A stretch of 64,000 nt of DNA, taken from Phaseolus vulgaris. Taxonomy: Eukaryota > Streptophyta > Magnoliopsida > Fabales > Fabaceae. The notes beneath the pieces were generated by a model. That model searched no databases and was not told where the DNA came from. It saw only the letters and a list, made by a program, of their open reading frames with translations. A program made the position numbers and the translations under genes. Of this stretch, positions 23,602-35,509 are shown piece after piece; within the stretch, counting starts at the first letter, position 1; each line of letters opens with the position of its first letter. The stretch spans positions 14,292,427-14,356,426 of the forward strand of contig NC_023758.2 of assembly GCF_000499845.2 (NCBI RefSeq), written 5' to 3'.

Positions 23602-23971
23602 ACATTAAAGAAAATCATGAAATAAAAATCAATTTTTAGATATAAAATAATTAGTTGCAATATAATTAAATTAGAGACCATTTTAGAAATTAAAACAAAA
23701 TTTGATTTCTAAATTAGTTTTTATTATTGTTAAATAGTTTCTAAATTGGTATCTGATTAACAACCAAGATTTTTTATACCAAATTTAGAAATTAAATAAT
23801 TGGTAGTTACCAATTAGATACCAATTTAGAAACTATTTAACAATAATAGAAATTAATTTGAAAACCAATTTTTTTTTTTAGTTTCTAAAATGATTTCTAA
23901 TTTAGTTACTATTGCAACTAATTATTTTGGTCTCTAAAAATTGGTTTCTATTTCATAATTTTCTTGTAGTA
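23602..23971. mobile_element. CACTA-type MITE 1, long palindromic form
   Basis: The whole 370 bp is one imperfect inverted repeat. The arms carry AATTTTTAGA, ATAATTAGTTGCAAT and ACTAAATTAGA, and end in CTTGTAGTA on the right and its decayed complement on the left. The outer motif matches the CACTACAAG terminus of MITE 2. It encodes nothing, so mobility would depend on a CACTA transposase elsewhere. Confidence 0.75.
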
Positions 23972-25300
23972 TTAATCGAGACTCAAAATATTTTAAATTA
24001 AAAAAATATATTTCTAAAATAAAATAAATATATATTAAGAAGTTAATTTTAAATGTGATTCAATCTTATCCAATCAAATCATAAAATATTTTTATTTTCA
24101 ATTAAATAAGATCTTCAACACATCTCTTCATAACTAATTAAATTTAAAGTCCATTACTTAATAATGTAATTATTTTTTTTCTAAAGATATTTAATCCTTG
24201 AAAATAAGAAAAGATTTTCTTTTTCACTTTATAATATTTAATTTTACTTAATTCTTATTATTTAATTACATAAAATGAAAAGAAGGAAATGAAAAAAGAA
24301 GTAATGAATGATATTAAAATTGTAAAGGTGCGTTTCCAAGAAATAATAGAAACTAAATCATTTTAAAAATAATGAAACTTAAATGATTATTTTTTATTTT
24401 ATTTTCATTTTCTCTGATTCTTTCAAACAACCAAATGCGATATAAAAAAAAAGAGATGAAGTTACTCCCTCGATCTCTATATGTTTAAAAAGGAAAAAAT
24501 AATCTCTACTTGCTTCAAGAGAAAAAAAAAAATATATGAGCAACTTCCAATATTATACTTGAATTTTTTATTATTTTTATGTTTGAGAAACTTTTATAGG
24601 TACATAATCTAATAATATATGTGGTATACGGTCTATTTAAACTTAACATAACTAAACGCTTCCTAATAATAAATTGTCAGTTAGTTTAAACTTGTATTCC
24701 TACTTGTTTTTCATTAGATACACGATTTGAGAGTAATTATCATAATTATATATTTAAGTAACATATTTTTATCAAAATAAAATATTACAAGGAAATATCA
24801 ATTATTTTTTCTTTTACATACGGTTTATGAATTTAACTATAATTTGATATGATGTCTCAATTTACAGTTAAATTAAATAATTTTACATTCTTCATCGAAT
24901 TATTAAGTAATGGGTAAATATAAAAGTTTATCACTTAACCATAGGTAATTAAGTAGAGAAACTAATGTTTGGGAGGGTTTTAAATTTTTTTTATAAAGTA
25001 AGTAAATTTCGAAAAAAGAGGGTAAAAAGTATAATCAAGAGTCCCAAATATATGTATATTGGAATAGTTGAATATATAATTTTTCATTAAAAACTTAGTT
25101 AATGTATGTTATAACTTATTAATAATAAATAATTATTTAAAATTACAATTATATTTATTTATATGTGGTCTAATCCGTTTGGGTGACGGAGCAAGCAAAA
25201 AAGGCGACCCGTATTTGAAACTCCATCGAATCTTGGTATGATGAGAAATTAAAGAGAGAAAGAAAAAAAAAGTGTAAGTTCCTTTTTTTTCTTAATGTGA
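23972..25300. other. AT-rich intergenic DNA, no gene seen
   Basis: TACTCCCTCGATC near 24462 resembles the terminus of a Stowaway-type MITE, but I found no opposite end. Nothing else was recognised. Confidence 0.45.
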
Positions 25301-25461
25301 GTATCTAATTAATTTTCTAGTGCTGAAGTACAGATTGAGCTGCAAAAGTGGCTCTAACCTAACTGTAGATGATAAGCAATGAGAAGATAAAGTTGTGGTG
25401 ATCTTTACAAAAGACAGCTTAAAAAAAATCGTCCATATTTGTTCCTACTATGTTACCATTT

Positions 25462-26034
25462 TCAATGTCCTCCTAGGAAGAGTTCAGATTGCAAAAAAGC
25501 ATAGTAGTTGGCTCTCTCATCTTCAAGCTCCCACAACTTGTCACACAAAGATGAAAAGCCATGGTCACTATTGAAGCCATCTTCTCCAACAAACTCAAAC
25601 ACCCCATCCCCAGTACTTGGAATCCCAAGTTCATCATCTGAGGCTTGGAGGAGGTGTCTCATGACCCTCTCCTTGTCACTCTCCTCCTCTTCCTTCACCA
25701 CTTGTTGTTGGTGTTGTTGTGATGTTGGTGTTGGCCCATTCTCCAAGGCATTGATTGTTGTGAGGGTGTCTAGGTCAATTGGTTGAGTAGGGCAGAGCAA
25801 AAGGGCATCTTGGAAATTATGATTGTTGGAGGCAGAAGTGATTTCTTGTTGGAGGGTTGTGATGAGAGGGGAGAGGTCTTGTGTGGAGTCTTCTTCCTCT
25901 GAATCAAGAAGAGAGAGGATGTGGGTGTATGGCTTGTGCCTCTTTGAGGAGTAGTCTTGTTCAAACTCCAACTCTTTTTGTTGTTCCACTTGGGGTTCTT
26001 CTCTAGGCCTCTTTGGCACCAAAGTTTCCTCCAT
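25462..26034 (-). CDS. Small acidic, probably nuclear plant protein of unknown function
   Basis: A complete intronless frame of 190 residues ends in TGA at 25462-25464. I chose the ATG at 26032-26034. The frame stays open upstream to another ATG at 26151, but that lies beyond the TATA box at 26115-26121, and the upstream residues are only Ser/Pro/Phe-rich translation of the CT-rich leader. Basic patches at residues 8-11 (KRPR) and 31-34 (KRHK) look like nuclear import signals. Residues 35-66 (PYTHILSLLDSEEE onward, through LITTLQQEI) form a probable helical block. A Gln-rich stretch (105-111) and an acidic stretch (115-120) follow. The C-terminus, LWELEDERANYYAFLQSELF at 168-187, looks like an amphipathic helix. 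There is no signal peptide, membrane segment or DNA-binding fold I recognise. Composition suggests a transcriptional regulator, but that is only inference. Codon use is far less AT-rich than the surroundings, which supports a real gene. Confidence 0.85.
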   Translation of the reverse strand: MEETLVPKRPREEPQVEQQKELEFEQDYSSKRHKPYTHILSLLDSEEEDSTQDLSPLITTLQQEITSASNNHNFQDALLLCPTQPIDLDTLTTINALENGPTPTSQQHQQQVVKEEEESDKERVMRHLLQASDDELGIPSTGDGVFEFVGEDGFNSDHGFSSLCDKLWELEDERANYYAFLQSELFLGGH

Positions 26035-26130
26035 TAGGGTATGGTGAGAGAGTGAGAGAGTGAGAAAGAAGGGAATGGGTGAAGGATGAGGAGAGAGATG
26101 AGGGGGGTGGAAGATTATATAGGAGAAGGG
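26035..26130 (-). promoter_or_regulatory. Core promoter and CT-rich leader of the 25462-26034 gene
   Basis: TATATAA on the minus strand at 26115-26121 lies 81 bp before the chosen ATG. Transcription would be expected to start about 30 bp downstream, near 26085-26090, giving a leader of about 50 nt. The leader is almost purely CT in mRNA sense, like the pyrimidine patch of plant core promoters. The pyrimidine bias continues upstream to about 26200. Confidence 0.65.
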
Positions 26131-27489
26131 AAAAGAGAAAGAGAAGGTCAAAATATGGGAAAATAGAAAGAAGGGGATTCACAGAATATTTTAATTTGGG
26201 GAACATTGTAAAGTCAGTTTGTTATTGTTGGACTAGAGGCCTAGAAGATTTCAAAACGGAAAAAAGAGGAATAATAATTAATTAATTTATTAATTAATTC
26301 AAGGGTATTGTTGGACATGGATTTGTTTGGAGTGTCGTGTAGCCTGTTTTATAGGTTAGTGTTACTTTGAGTTGTGACCGTTGGATTGGATGAGAATAGG
26401 GATTCGTGCGAGCGCGGGCACCGACGGTGATGAATGGCAATGGGGAAAGCGTGGCGCTTTGCCTTTGCATGGTATCAAAAGGCCCAAAGATAGTGACAAC
26501 TTGCGAACGAATTATAAGCGACAACTACTATTTTAGTATTCTTTCTTTTCAGATGATATTAAGTGTGTGGATAATATTTTTCTACCACTCACATTTCTCT
26601 TTTTCTTCAACTATTTTAATTGTTTCTCTACGTATCCACTGTGATTTCTTTTTTCTTTTTTAAATTCATTTTTCTTTTAACAAAATACACAATATTTCTT
26701 TCTCAAAATTGAACTGAAGAAGAAATTAAAGAAATATCTTTATCTTTTATCATTTCAAATTTTAATGAATTATAAATAAGACAAGACAAATATTTTCTTT
26801 CATGGAAAAGAGATGGGAAGTGTTAGTTAGTTAAGAGTACAGATAAAAGAGAGTCAGAAGGCAGAGAGTTATAGAAAGTGAAAAGAAGGGTTTGGAAAAG
26901 TGAAAGTATGAATAAAGTGAGAAAATGAAATAGGAGACTGCATTTTCTTTTGGTGCAAAATTGTAAAAAATAGCAAAAGAATTGGGAGCACGAGATTAAT
27001 CCTATAAAATTACAAGTTTAAATTTAATTTACTCTTATAAAAAAGTTTATAATATGAAATTTATACTTATTTATATACTCTATTTTAGTCTTATTTATAA
27101 AAATATATAATACATATTTGATGATGGTCTTATTAAGTGACATAATCTGAAATTTATATAGGTAGATCTTTACAAGTAGAATATAATTTATTTACTCTTA
27201 AAAACAATTTTATTTTCACTTTAATTCACATTTATGTCTCTTGTTTTCATTTTTATTCTACTAGGCATTCATTTCTCTACGTTTTTTTTTTACCTATTTT
27301 CCTTTTTATCGATCAGAACATAAATATAGTTTATGAGAATTTAAATCATGAATAAAACTCAGGAAGATTTTGTATTAATGTCACATTGACACAAAAATAA
27401 AATAAATAATGAATATTTTAGTATTTTAATTTCAATATTTTAAATTAGTTTTTTAAAAATTTTCATAAATTATTAGTTATGTAGACTCA
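26131..27489. other. Upstream region of the host gene, no other gene seen
   Basis: At 26400-26520 is a GC-richer patch with GGCCCA (about 26482) and CATGCAAA on the minus strand (about 26465), both known plant promoter motifs; whether they act here is unknown. At 26805-26945 is a strongly purine-rich tract. The rest is AT-rich. Confidence 0.4.
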
Positions 27490-27790
27490 CTCGATGAAAA
27501 TCGAGAATTAAAAAGTCAAGAGCATTGGTGGTTGAGCATGCCAGTCTCGTTGAGCGAATTAAGTCTTCGGTGGCTGGATGATTAGGCGAGCCAACCCTTG
27601 TTAGGCGAGAGGTTAAATAAAAGTTTCCAGGAGATTGATTGTGGGCGAGCCAAAATCTCGTAAGACGATTTTTTTTTAATAAAATTATGAGAACTTTGGT
27701 AATTGGACAAGCCTAATCTCCTAGGTGAATTTTATTAATTGAGTGATTGTTGGGTGAACCAGACGTTGGACAAAAATACTTATTTTTTAT
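27490..27790. repeat. Degenerate tandem repeat with CGAG motifs
   Basis: Units of roughly 60 bp repeat a pattern of GGCGAGCCA, then TCTCGTTAGGCGA-like sequence and an AT-rich spacer. Imperfect copies occur near 27535, 27590, 27645, 27705 and 27755. The copies are much diverged, so this is an old array. Confidence 0.55.
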
Positions 27791-28513
27791 TTTTTTTATT
27801 GTTTTGATTTTTATGTTGAATTTTTTTTTTCATATTAAAGTTATAATATTAATTGGTTTAGGGTGATTGATTTCTCTATAGAGTAAGCAATTATATGAAT
27901 TTCATGTTAGTGATGTTTGATTTGAGTTAGAAATATATGAATGTATGTTAAAAGATATGATGTATGATGTAGACATATTTATTGGAATCACATATTTAAA
28001 AATTATCAGGTGGTGAGATTTTATACGACTGATTTTATAGTTTGAAAGATAATTGGTTTGGTAGATTATGATATGAGAGAACTTAATTACTATTCTATGT
28101 GGTTGTGTTGGAGGTGTTCTATTATATGGAGTTCTGACATGAGTTATAAATTTTAATTATTGTATAATACACTTTATTATATTTTTATAAAAAAATAACT
28201 AATAAAAATATTTTAAAAACATCTCAACCCTTTTACATAAGATAAAATTCAGCTCCTTGACAATATAAATCTCCCTCAATACCTTCTACTATACAGTCCA
28301 GAAAAAGACTCTAACCAACTAAAGCAAAATACTGCAGCAATTGCAAAAGTAATGCAAACACTCTCTTCGTTTCGTGCATAAAACACAACTTCTACAAAAC
28401 TTTCTAACCATTAAAATTAATCAATATCCAAGAAACAAAAGAATTTAAAAAGGCTCTCCACTCACAAAGTGTTGCTGCAAATAAATAAAGAATACCTCTT
28501 TATCCGCATAATT
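27791..28513. other. AT-rich intergenic DNA, no gene seen
   Basis: No coding frame or repeat family recognised. Confidence 0.5.
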
Positions 28514-28805
28514 CACTACAAAGAATGAATAAAAACTAATTTTAAAAACAAAAAATAATTAATTGTTATATATTAACTAAATTAGAGATTATTTTAGAGA
28601 CTAATTTTTTTTTATTTTTAAATTAGTTTTTATTATTGATAAATAGTTTCTAAATTGGTATCTAATTTAACTATCAAAGTTTCTACTACCAAATTTAGAA
28701 TCTAAATAACTTTTTTAGTCTCAAATAATTTCTAATTTAGTCAGTATAACAATTAATTATTTTTGTCTCTAAAATTTATTTTTATTTAGCGATTTTCTTG
28801 TAGTG
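28514..28805. mobile_element. CACTA-type MITE 2, with both termini
   Basis: It begins CACTACAAAGAATG and ends GATTTTCTTGTAGTG, the best preserved termini of the family here. The interior is a palindrome of AT-rich arms with ATTAGAGA and TAAATTAG motifs. The flanks are ATT and ATA, close to the 3-bp duplication expected for CACTA elements. Confidence 0.8.
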
Positions 28806-28988
28806 ATATGTGAGGTTCATGTTATTCTGAAACAACACATTCATACTACCTCAATGATCTTTCTCATGTTCAGAAACACATTCGCCCAGACCCACAACCA
28901 TGTTGGGAAAAAACCCCATTCGCCGCTTGGCTGCATAGTTGACACTTGCCACCGACGGTCCTCCAACGTTTGCCTTCTAGCTCATCTT

Positions 28989-30099
28989 TATTGAAGATGG
29001 GTGCTTTTGATGTATCAAATCCACATGAAGCCTGACGTTGTGCTGCTTTCTGGGTTTGGGTTTAAATTAGGTTGTTTAGAATCTTTGTTAAGATCAGTCC
29101 TTGATCTCTACACAAAGCTTGATGAATCAGTTTTAAAAGAAACAAAGTGTTTTTTCCATGAAAAGGGAAAAAACCCAGTTGAATTGTCAAGACAACCGGT
29201 TGTTAGTCACTTAGCTGACAATGAGATTTTGAAACTGTTTTTTGAATTGGTTTTGCAACTACCTGACCCATTCAATTGGTTAAATTGTGGTTTCAACCGG
29301 TTAAATGAGTGTTGTGCTAACAGTTTTTTGAAAACCTGTTTCAACTGTTTGAAATGAGAACAAAACTAATTTGACTGTTATGTTGCCTTAAACGACTAGA
29401 TTTCAAATGCTATAAATATAACCTTCTTTCAAATATTTTATAGAGAAGTTTTACTCTCTTATTTGAGATAAAAAAGAGAGATTACAATCTATTTGTGAAA
29501 TAAGTTTTTCCAAGATTAGCAAGATTGCTTTTAAGCTTTGTTGTGGTTCAAGAACTGGTCATAGGGCTTATGGTTTTCTGTAATTCCAGGTGTTTTCTAC
29601 CCTTACTTAGTTTCTTGTAATTGTATTATGATATTGTAAACATGTTTGTAAAATCCTGTAAAGTCAGTGTGAGTAGGCTTGAGGTGTGTGCTGGTGCAAA
29701 GGGGGTGAGTAGGCTTTGTGGGTTTCAAAGTCACCTCTTTGTGGTGTGTTGTTGTAATTTGTGATTGATTACATAGTGGAATACTCAGAGGTTGTTCTGA
29801 GGACTGGATGTAGCTCAGGGTTGAGTGAATCAGTATAATCTGTTTGTGGGAATCTCTCTATCTCTTAACTCTCATAACTGTTTATGTAAATTCATCTTCT
29901 GCTGCTACTATAAACAATCGGTTAAAACGTATTTTTAACTGATTAAAATTCTGAAACAATTTTCTGAATCTTTGTTTAATTGTCTTTCTTAGTTGTTTAT
30001 TTGTGGTTGATTGATAAAGTTTCATTCTCAATCAAATATTTGCGAAAAACTTTTATAAACAATTCACCCCCCCTCTTGTTTAGCCTTATAATTCTAACA
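28989..30099 (+). mobile_element. Solo LTR of family S, copy c
   Basis: The boundaries come from alignment with copies b and d: TATTGAAGATGG (decayed TGTTGAAC start) to ATTCTAACA. The flanks ATCTT (28984-28988) and ACCTT (30100-30104) differ at one base and are a plausible aged target duplication. The TATA box CTATAAATATA near 29411 sets the sense strand. The boundary CACCCCCCCTCTTGTTTAGC near 30066 is diagnostic of the family. Frames at 28803-29357 are chance frames in the LTR and its flank. Confidence 0.75.
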
Positions 30100-30104
30100 A
30101 CCTT

Positions 30105-30661
30105 GTCTTTCACTATAACCGACGGCTGCAAAACTGTTGCCTCTATGTGAGTCTTCCATCAGCTTGGGCTTTCCTTCTGGACATTGATTGCTTTCCTTCT
30201 TCCAACACTACAGCCTTTTGTTCCTACCTCTATTCCTTCCTAAACCGACCTTCCCCTCCGAACATCTAATTGACTGCCTCGTTATTGTTCCTCATCTCCA
30301 GAAAACCAAACACATCCTGACCACAAGACTAGTGTAACATTCAAGGTTAAAAGCAAACACCCTAACTCAACGCATCAAGCAAAGAACTCCTATATCCTCA
30401 TTATTGTTAACCCTGTTTTCAACTTGTTTCAGCCTTACGCTGCTTATGTATCAATTTCATGCAAATGACATACCATTCGAAATATGAGAAAGATGCATAA
30501 TTTTCCTTTGCTAACAACCACAATCATACCTTTAACTGTGCCATTGTGAAGATTTCTTTATGATCAAACTTCCTGTTCTTAAACAAGCAATTATTCCTCT
30601 GTTTTGAAATTTCACCTATAACTGCAATTCATACGCCTTACCACAACGTATTTAGCTTATT
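30105..30661. other. Intergenic DNA of moderate GC, no gene seen
   Basis: Less AT-rich than most gaps, but no frame, splice pattern or domain was recognised. It may be an old element interrupted by copy c, since the sequence on both sides of that LTR is similar in composition. Confidence 0.4.
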
Positions 30662-31247
30662 TGTACTGGTCGGATGTGCTCGGGTCCTTGATCCAATCAC
30701 TTAAGTGTACTAGCTCGAATTAGACAGACCCATATGAAAAATACCTAGATCGGCCAAAGGTGATCATGGGCCCAATGACACGTCATGAGGTCGGCCCAGA
30801 TGATTACAGTCCTTATTAAGAGGATAATTAAAAACAAAACCACATGGTGAATAACTGAGGTAGTTAAGCATATATATACTTTCAATATAAAATTTGTTAG
30901 GAATAATGTTGCATTGTACCAAAAAAATAAAGGTACTCATTAACAAAATATTTTTGCTGTTAAGATTATATTCTTGCTATTGAAATTATATTCTTGTTGT
31001 TGAAATAATATTCTGGTTGATGAAAGTTGTTGAAGGAATGTCTATAAAAGGGTTTAATACCCTGAATAAAGGTAAGTTTTTTTTTCCTGAGAACTGTAGA
31101 CTGAAACAAATTTATAGTTTGAATGCTCAGAGTGTGATCAACAGGTAGAGCCCTCTTTGTCACAAAGCATAAGCATCTCGGAGCATCACGTGAAGATGAG
31201 TCAAATCGGACCTCACCACCAAGTCTGACCGAAGTCAACCGGTGAGA
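30662..31247 (+). repeat. Element E 5' LTR
   Basis: Starts TGTACTGGTCGG and ends GGTGAGAACA. The same TGTACTG start appears at the LTR fragments of elements C and D. The TATA-like box is ATATATATAC near 30870. TTTGGCGCCCATCGAGGG follows at 31248-31265 in the position of a primer-binding site. Confidence 0.65.
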
Positions 31248-31316
31248 ACATTTGGCGCCCATCGAGGGATCTAATAAAATCTGACCCCACCTGCATTTAC
31301 GACTGAGCAATCCGAC

Positions 31317-31985
31317 GTGATGAAAAGTACCAGACAAGGAACACAAGGATTTGAAGGTGGTGAGACCCCAACCTTGCAACAAATTATGGAGGCCATAAGA
31401 GCTCTCCAAGAGAAAAGCGAGGAATACAAACGTGAACAAGAACGGATTCAGGAAGAAGCTATGGCAGAGCAAGAACGCCTTCGTGAGGAAATACGACTGA
31501 ACCAGGCACGCCTTATGGCAGAAATTGAAGCTTCCCGAAGAGTTATGGAAGAACACACACAAGCTAATGAGGAGTTGCGTAGGGCTAATGAGGAGTTGCG
31601 TAGGGACATGCATTGCCATGGTCGACAACCCACCCGGGAACATTCCTCGGACTTGTCATCAAGGTACGATCCAAACTCGTTCTCTCAGCAAATCATTGAA
31701 GAGCTTGTACCACCTCATTATATCACACCCAAGATCGCCTTTTTTCGGGTGTAGAGGACCAAGAAAATCATTTAAAAGCGTTAAGGGCTCAAATGATTAT
31801 CTCTGAGGGGTCGGATGCAGTCCGATGTACGATGTTCATGGGCACATTCACTAGAATAATTCTAATATGGTTAAGTGGAATCCCGGATGGACATATCACC
31901 TCTTTCCCTTAGTTCTCTAGAATGTTTAAGAAGAAGTTGTTGACAAATAAGGTCAACCCCACATTTGTATGATCTCTTCAATGTC
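31317..31985 (+). pseudogene. Tat-like gag of element E, broken
   Basis: The frame opens at 31317 and reads a long charged coiled-coil (Glu/Arg/Gln-rich, with a duplicated RRANEELRR-type heptad) up to about residue 97. It then has SSRYDPNSFSQQIIEELVP. A one-base shift near 31745 moves the frame, after which GVEDQENHLKALRAQM and IPDGHITSFP occur, standard for the capsid region of Tat-like gag. A stop in the second frame replaces a CAG codon near 31912. The coiled-coil start is a usual feature of this gag type. Confidence 0.75.
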
Positions 31986-31989
31986 ATTT

Positions 31990-33642
31990 AACATAATACA
32001 CTTTATTATGTGAAATATCTAAATGAATGAGATTTAATTTGAGATGCACACTTACTAATGTTTAATACAAAGTGTTGTATGAATGTTTTTTCAAATTCTA
32101 ACTTATATTATTTTCTTATTTGTGTATCAACTATGATTATAAGGTGTTACATGAGAGTGAAAATGTTTGCAAATAAGATGACCCAACATAAGTAAGTTAA
32201 GGAGTAAAAGTAAATAAAACATTAAAAACATTATAACTACTAAAATAAATTTATATTTATAAGAAATATTTTAATAAATACATTATAAAACAAAATTTAA
32301 TATAACAATAAATTATAATTTCCTCATTCCAAAAAGTATTTTATCCAATAGTCATCTTCTAAAGTTGAAATTCTAATATGTTTAGATGTAAATAATATAA
32401 ATTTGATTTGTCCAACACTCCTGGATAAGATAAAGGCTAACTGAATTTTATAATTTTATAAAAAGTTAAAAAATAACGAAGCTATCTCAGAATTAAAATG
32501 ATTCTATTGAATAAGTTTTGTAGGCCCTAACATAAGTTTATTTTTTATGGATAAATAATAATAATAATAATAAAGGTATATTTATTATTTTCAAAATATT
32601 AAATTAGTGAAATTACTAAGATTTGTAAATACAATTCCATGAACTTTATGTTTGAGGGTGAATAAAATTCACGGCATAATGATTTGAAATCATTATCTAT
32701 TATCTAATATAATGTTAAAAGAAATGAAAGTTTAAAGGACAAATACGAGAACGGCTATGTTGTCAGTTGGGTGGGAGTGGAGACTCCATTTATTTAAATT
32801 TCCATTTAGTGCTCCAATTTCATTTTAATCATAAAACGACCTTGACAACGTTGACTTTTATCATAATATTTTTTATAAATATTATTATAACATTAATCTT
32901 TTACGGCATTACATTGTAATGGTAAAAATAATCTTTTTCAATTTAAAGCATAGTAATATTATTATTTATTATTAAAGTTAATATTAACATTTTGCAATGA
33001 AGAAAGTAATTGAACTCTCTAATCCATTTAATATATGAGAGAATTTATAACTACTGGAACAAAGGAAAATTTAGTAGAAACATATTAGTATAGTACGTGT
33101 ACAATCCATTTATCACCACATACCATTTAAAATAATTATATTTTCACACATTTTCAATAATAATTTGTACAACTTAACTAAAATAAGATGTATTATCTAA
33201 TTAATGGAAAACAAAAATAAAAAAAATAAAATATTTTTATTTTATGTAAAATGAGTATTAGTAAAGCTATTTTGTATTTTGGCCTTCTAAATTATCACTT
33301 TTTTTTATCCTAAATGTTATATAATATTAGCTAGTTACTTATGTGTTGAACAGAATGTTAAAAGAACATTTCATCAAACATATATTGATGGTGAAATATA
33401 ATGATTAGAGTGTAGGGTTTATGGCAATATATTTAACTTCTTAAAAAAGACTTTTTATGATTTGTAAAATAAACGTTATTAATCTATTGTAAAATGAATA
33501 GTAAAATCTAAAATTAGTGATTCACAGTTTTGGAGAATTGAAATCAAAGAAAAATATTTTACATTAACTAAAACTAAAAGTCACACATTTTATAAGGATT
33601 AAAAAAGTGATTTCAAATTCTACATAAATGAAAAAAAAAGGT
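31990..33642. other. AT-rich intergenic DNA, no gene seen
   Basis: No frame or repeat family recognised; contains an ATA/TAA trinucleotide run near 32550-32575. Confidence 0.55.
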
Positions 33643-34639
33643 ACAAGTGTTCACCAAGATTGCTTTGATGATTTCTAAATTCAGCTTGAAAAATCTGCTG
33701 ATGTGTGTAGAGCTTGAAGAATCTGCTGATGTGTGTAGTTAAGTAAATTTTGAATTGTTAATTTGCACTTAGTTATAATCTAAGTTCGTATGATTTAAAA
33801 TCTATTTTTGTTTGTTTTTCAAATCCGTGTTGATTTTAATTAGTTATTTCGTGTTTTAAATAAGTTGAAAAAGTTTCTATTCAAGTTTGGTGACTATAAC
33901 AAGTTTTTCAACAGACTAATTTATCGTGACAATCGATTGAATAACATTTAAAATATTTAAAAGGATTTAAAAATGATTTGTTTTCTTTTGTCTTTTTTAT
34001 AAAGTAAAATCAGTCAGTTATTTTGAATAGAAAACGAAAACAATCCGTTTGTTTTAAAAATCAATTAAGTAATTTTAACAAAATTTTGTTATGATTTTCA
34101 AACCGTTTTTAAATGCTTTTAACACATCTTATTTAATGATCAAACCGTTTTAACCATTTTTTAAAGTCTTTATAAGGACGGTTTTCTAAACATTAAAAAA
34201 AAAAATTTATTGAAAACGTTTTTCAAGAGAGAAGATCAAAGAATTGTTAATCATTCTTGAAGTCTTGGATCATTGCTTTTGTTTGAAATAGGATCCTGGG
34301 TTATTTCATCTTTTGTTCTTCAATTGTGTAAAGCCCAAGTGTATTCTAATTCACTCTTTTTAAATTGTGTTATTTTTTTTTCGTCAAGAAAAAATAAATA
34401 TATGTGACCCACTTAAAGGGTGATCCAACCCTTATACAGTACATAGAAACAAACACTCCACTCTCCGAACACACCAAACCCCACATGAAACCTCCATTAC
34501 CATCACTGGCAAAATCGAATAGCAAAGGCCTACCTCACCCAACTGCTTCAAAAGCTAACTCCCTTAAAAAACAAAAGACAACATCCTGCCACCCTAAAAA
34601 CCTCTTTTAATGAGAGCATACAAACCTGTGGTTCTAAGC

Positions 34640-34990
34640 ACCAATCAGAGAAGAAAAAACCCATTGAAGGCAACTTTGAAATATTCAGGACCAAACATTT
34701 AATTGTGCCAAGGAAAAAATTTCGGGATGGTCGATCACTCCGCCCTTAAACATATGATTATTCCTATGTCTCTAGATCTCGCTTACCACCACAATCCAAA
34801 TATTACCCATAATAAGGTTGACAGATAAAGGCGCATCAATAAAAATGAACTGCATAAAATGTGAGACAGGCAAAAGAGGGTCAATCGAGCTCACTCCTAA
34901 CCACGCGTAGCAAAGATTCCAAACTAGCCAAGAAATCCTACATCCAAAGAACAAAATGACTAGTCGACTCCTCTAGACCCCCACACAAAC
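34640..34990 (-). pseudogene. LINE 2 zf-RVT remnant
   Basis: Frames across 34772-34990 read FFGCRISWLVWNLCYAWLGV, preceded by a Cys-rich CLCGG-like segment, and then IMGNIWIVVVSEI. These correspond to FFDCRFAWLVW and WVGVVSEIWKH of LINE 1. Stops interrupt it. Confidence 0.7.
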
Positions 34991-35034
34991 AACAAAGGTT
35001 GTTCTCGACCTAAGTCATCTTGCCCTCCACGTCA

Positions 35035-35508
35035 CTTCTTCCTATGTAAAGGGTGCCTTCCTCCATGTATTGACACATTATAAATTTGAAGTAAAGAAAC
35101 TCTGCAAGGGTGATTCAAGTGGCGACTCTTTACACCACTCATCTTGGAGTCCTCTCTTCTCCAAGTGGCATAATATCTTTCTTCCTCCATAAGCTCTCTT
35201 CAACTCTTCCTTTTTTTATCTCTATTTGCACCTTCCATTCCATTCCATGTATGTTTTCTTCTAGTCTTTAATTTGTTCTTTGTTTTATTCTTCTTCTTTA
35301 CTTATCCTTGTCTTAATTTCTATCCTTGCATCATCCACACCATATTATTGTCTTTTTCTCTTTCTCTTTCTGAAGTGAACCTTCACACTTACTTAACCAC
35401 TTGGTTAAGTTTGTGTCCAGTGGGAAAGGTTGTCACCATAATTGCTAAAAATAAAAAATTCATAAACAAAGTGACACCATAAAATGTGCAATCTTAAAAT
35501 CAACTCAC
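35035..35508 (+). repeat. Fragment of LTR F inside LINE 2
   Basis: The complement matches 50140-50690: shared segments include ACTCCAAGATGAGTGG, GTGAAGGTTCACTTC and AAAATCAACTCACATCA. Both ends are abrupt and it replaces the LINE reverse transcriptase region, so insertion and deletion, or template switching, must have joined them. Confidence 0.75.
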
Positions 35509-35509
35509 A

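Larger units (their letters stand above)
30662..31985 (+). mobile_element. Element E: 5' end of a Tat-like LTR retrotransposon
   Basis: An LTR is followed by a primer-binding-like site and a broken gag in the right order; the element is cut off after gag near 31990. The 3' LTR was not found in the window. Confidence 0.7.

Noticed and set aside
24462..24500. Stowaway-like MITE terminus TACTCCCTCGATC
   Set aside because: Only one end is visible; no inverted partner within about 600 bp.
25508..26285. Several frames on the plus strand and in other minus frames over the host gene
   Set aside because: They are shadows of the 25462-26034 gene; their Ser/Pro-rich or Arg/Lys-rich make-up follows from its codons and the CT-rich leader.
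31448..31633. Minus-strand frame opposite gag of element E
   Set aside because: It is the antisense of a Glu/Arg-rich coiled coil; no independent support.
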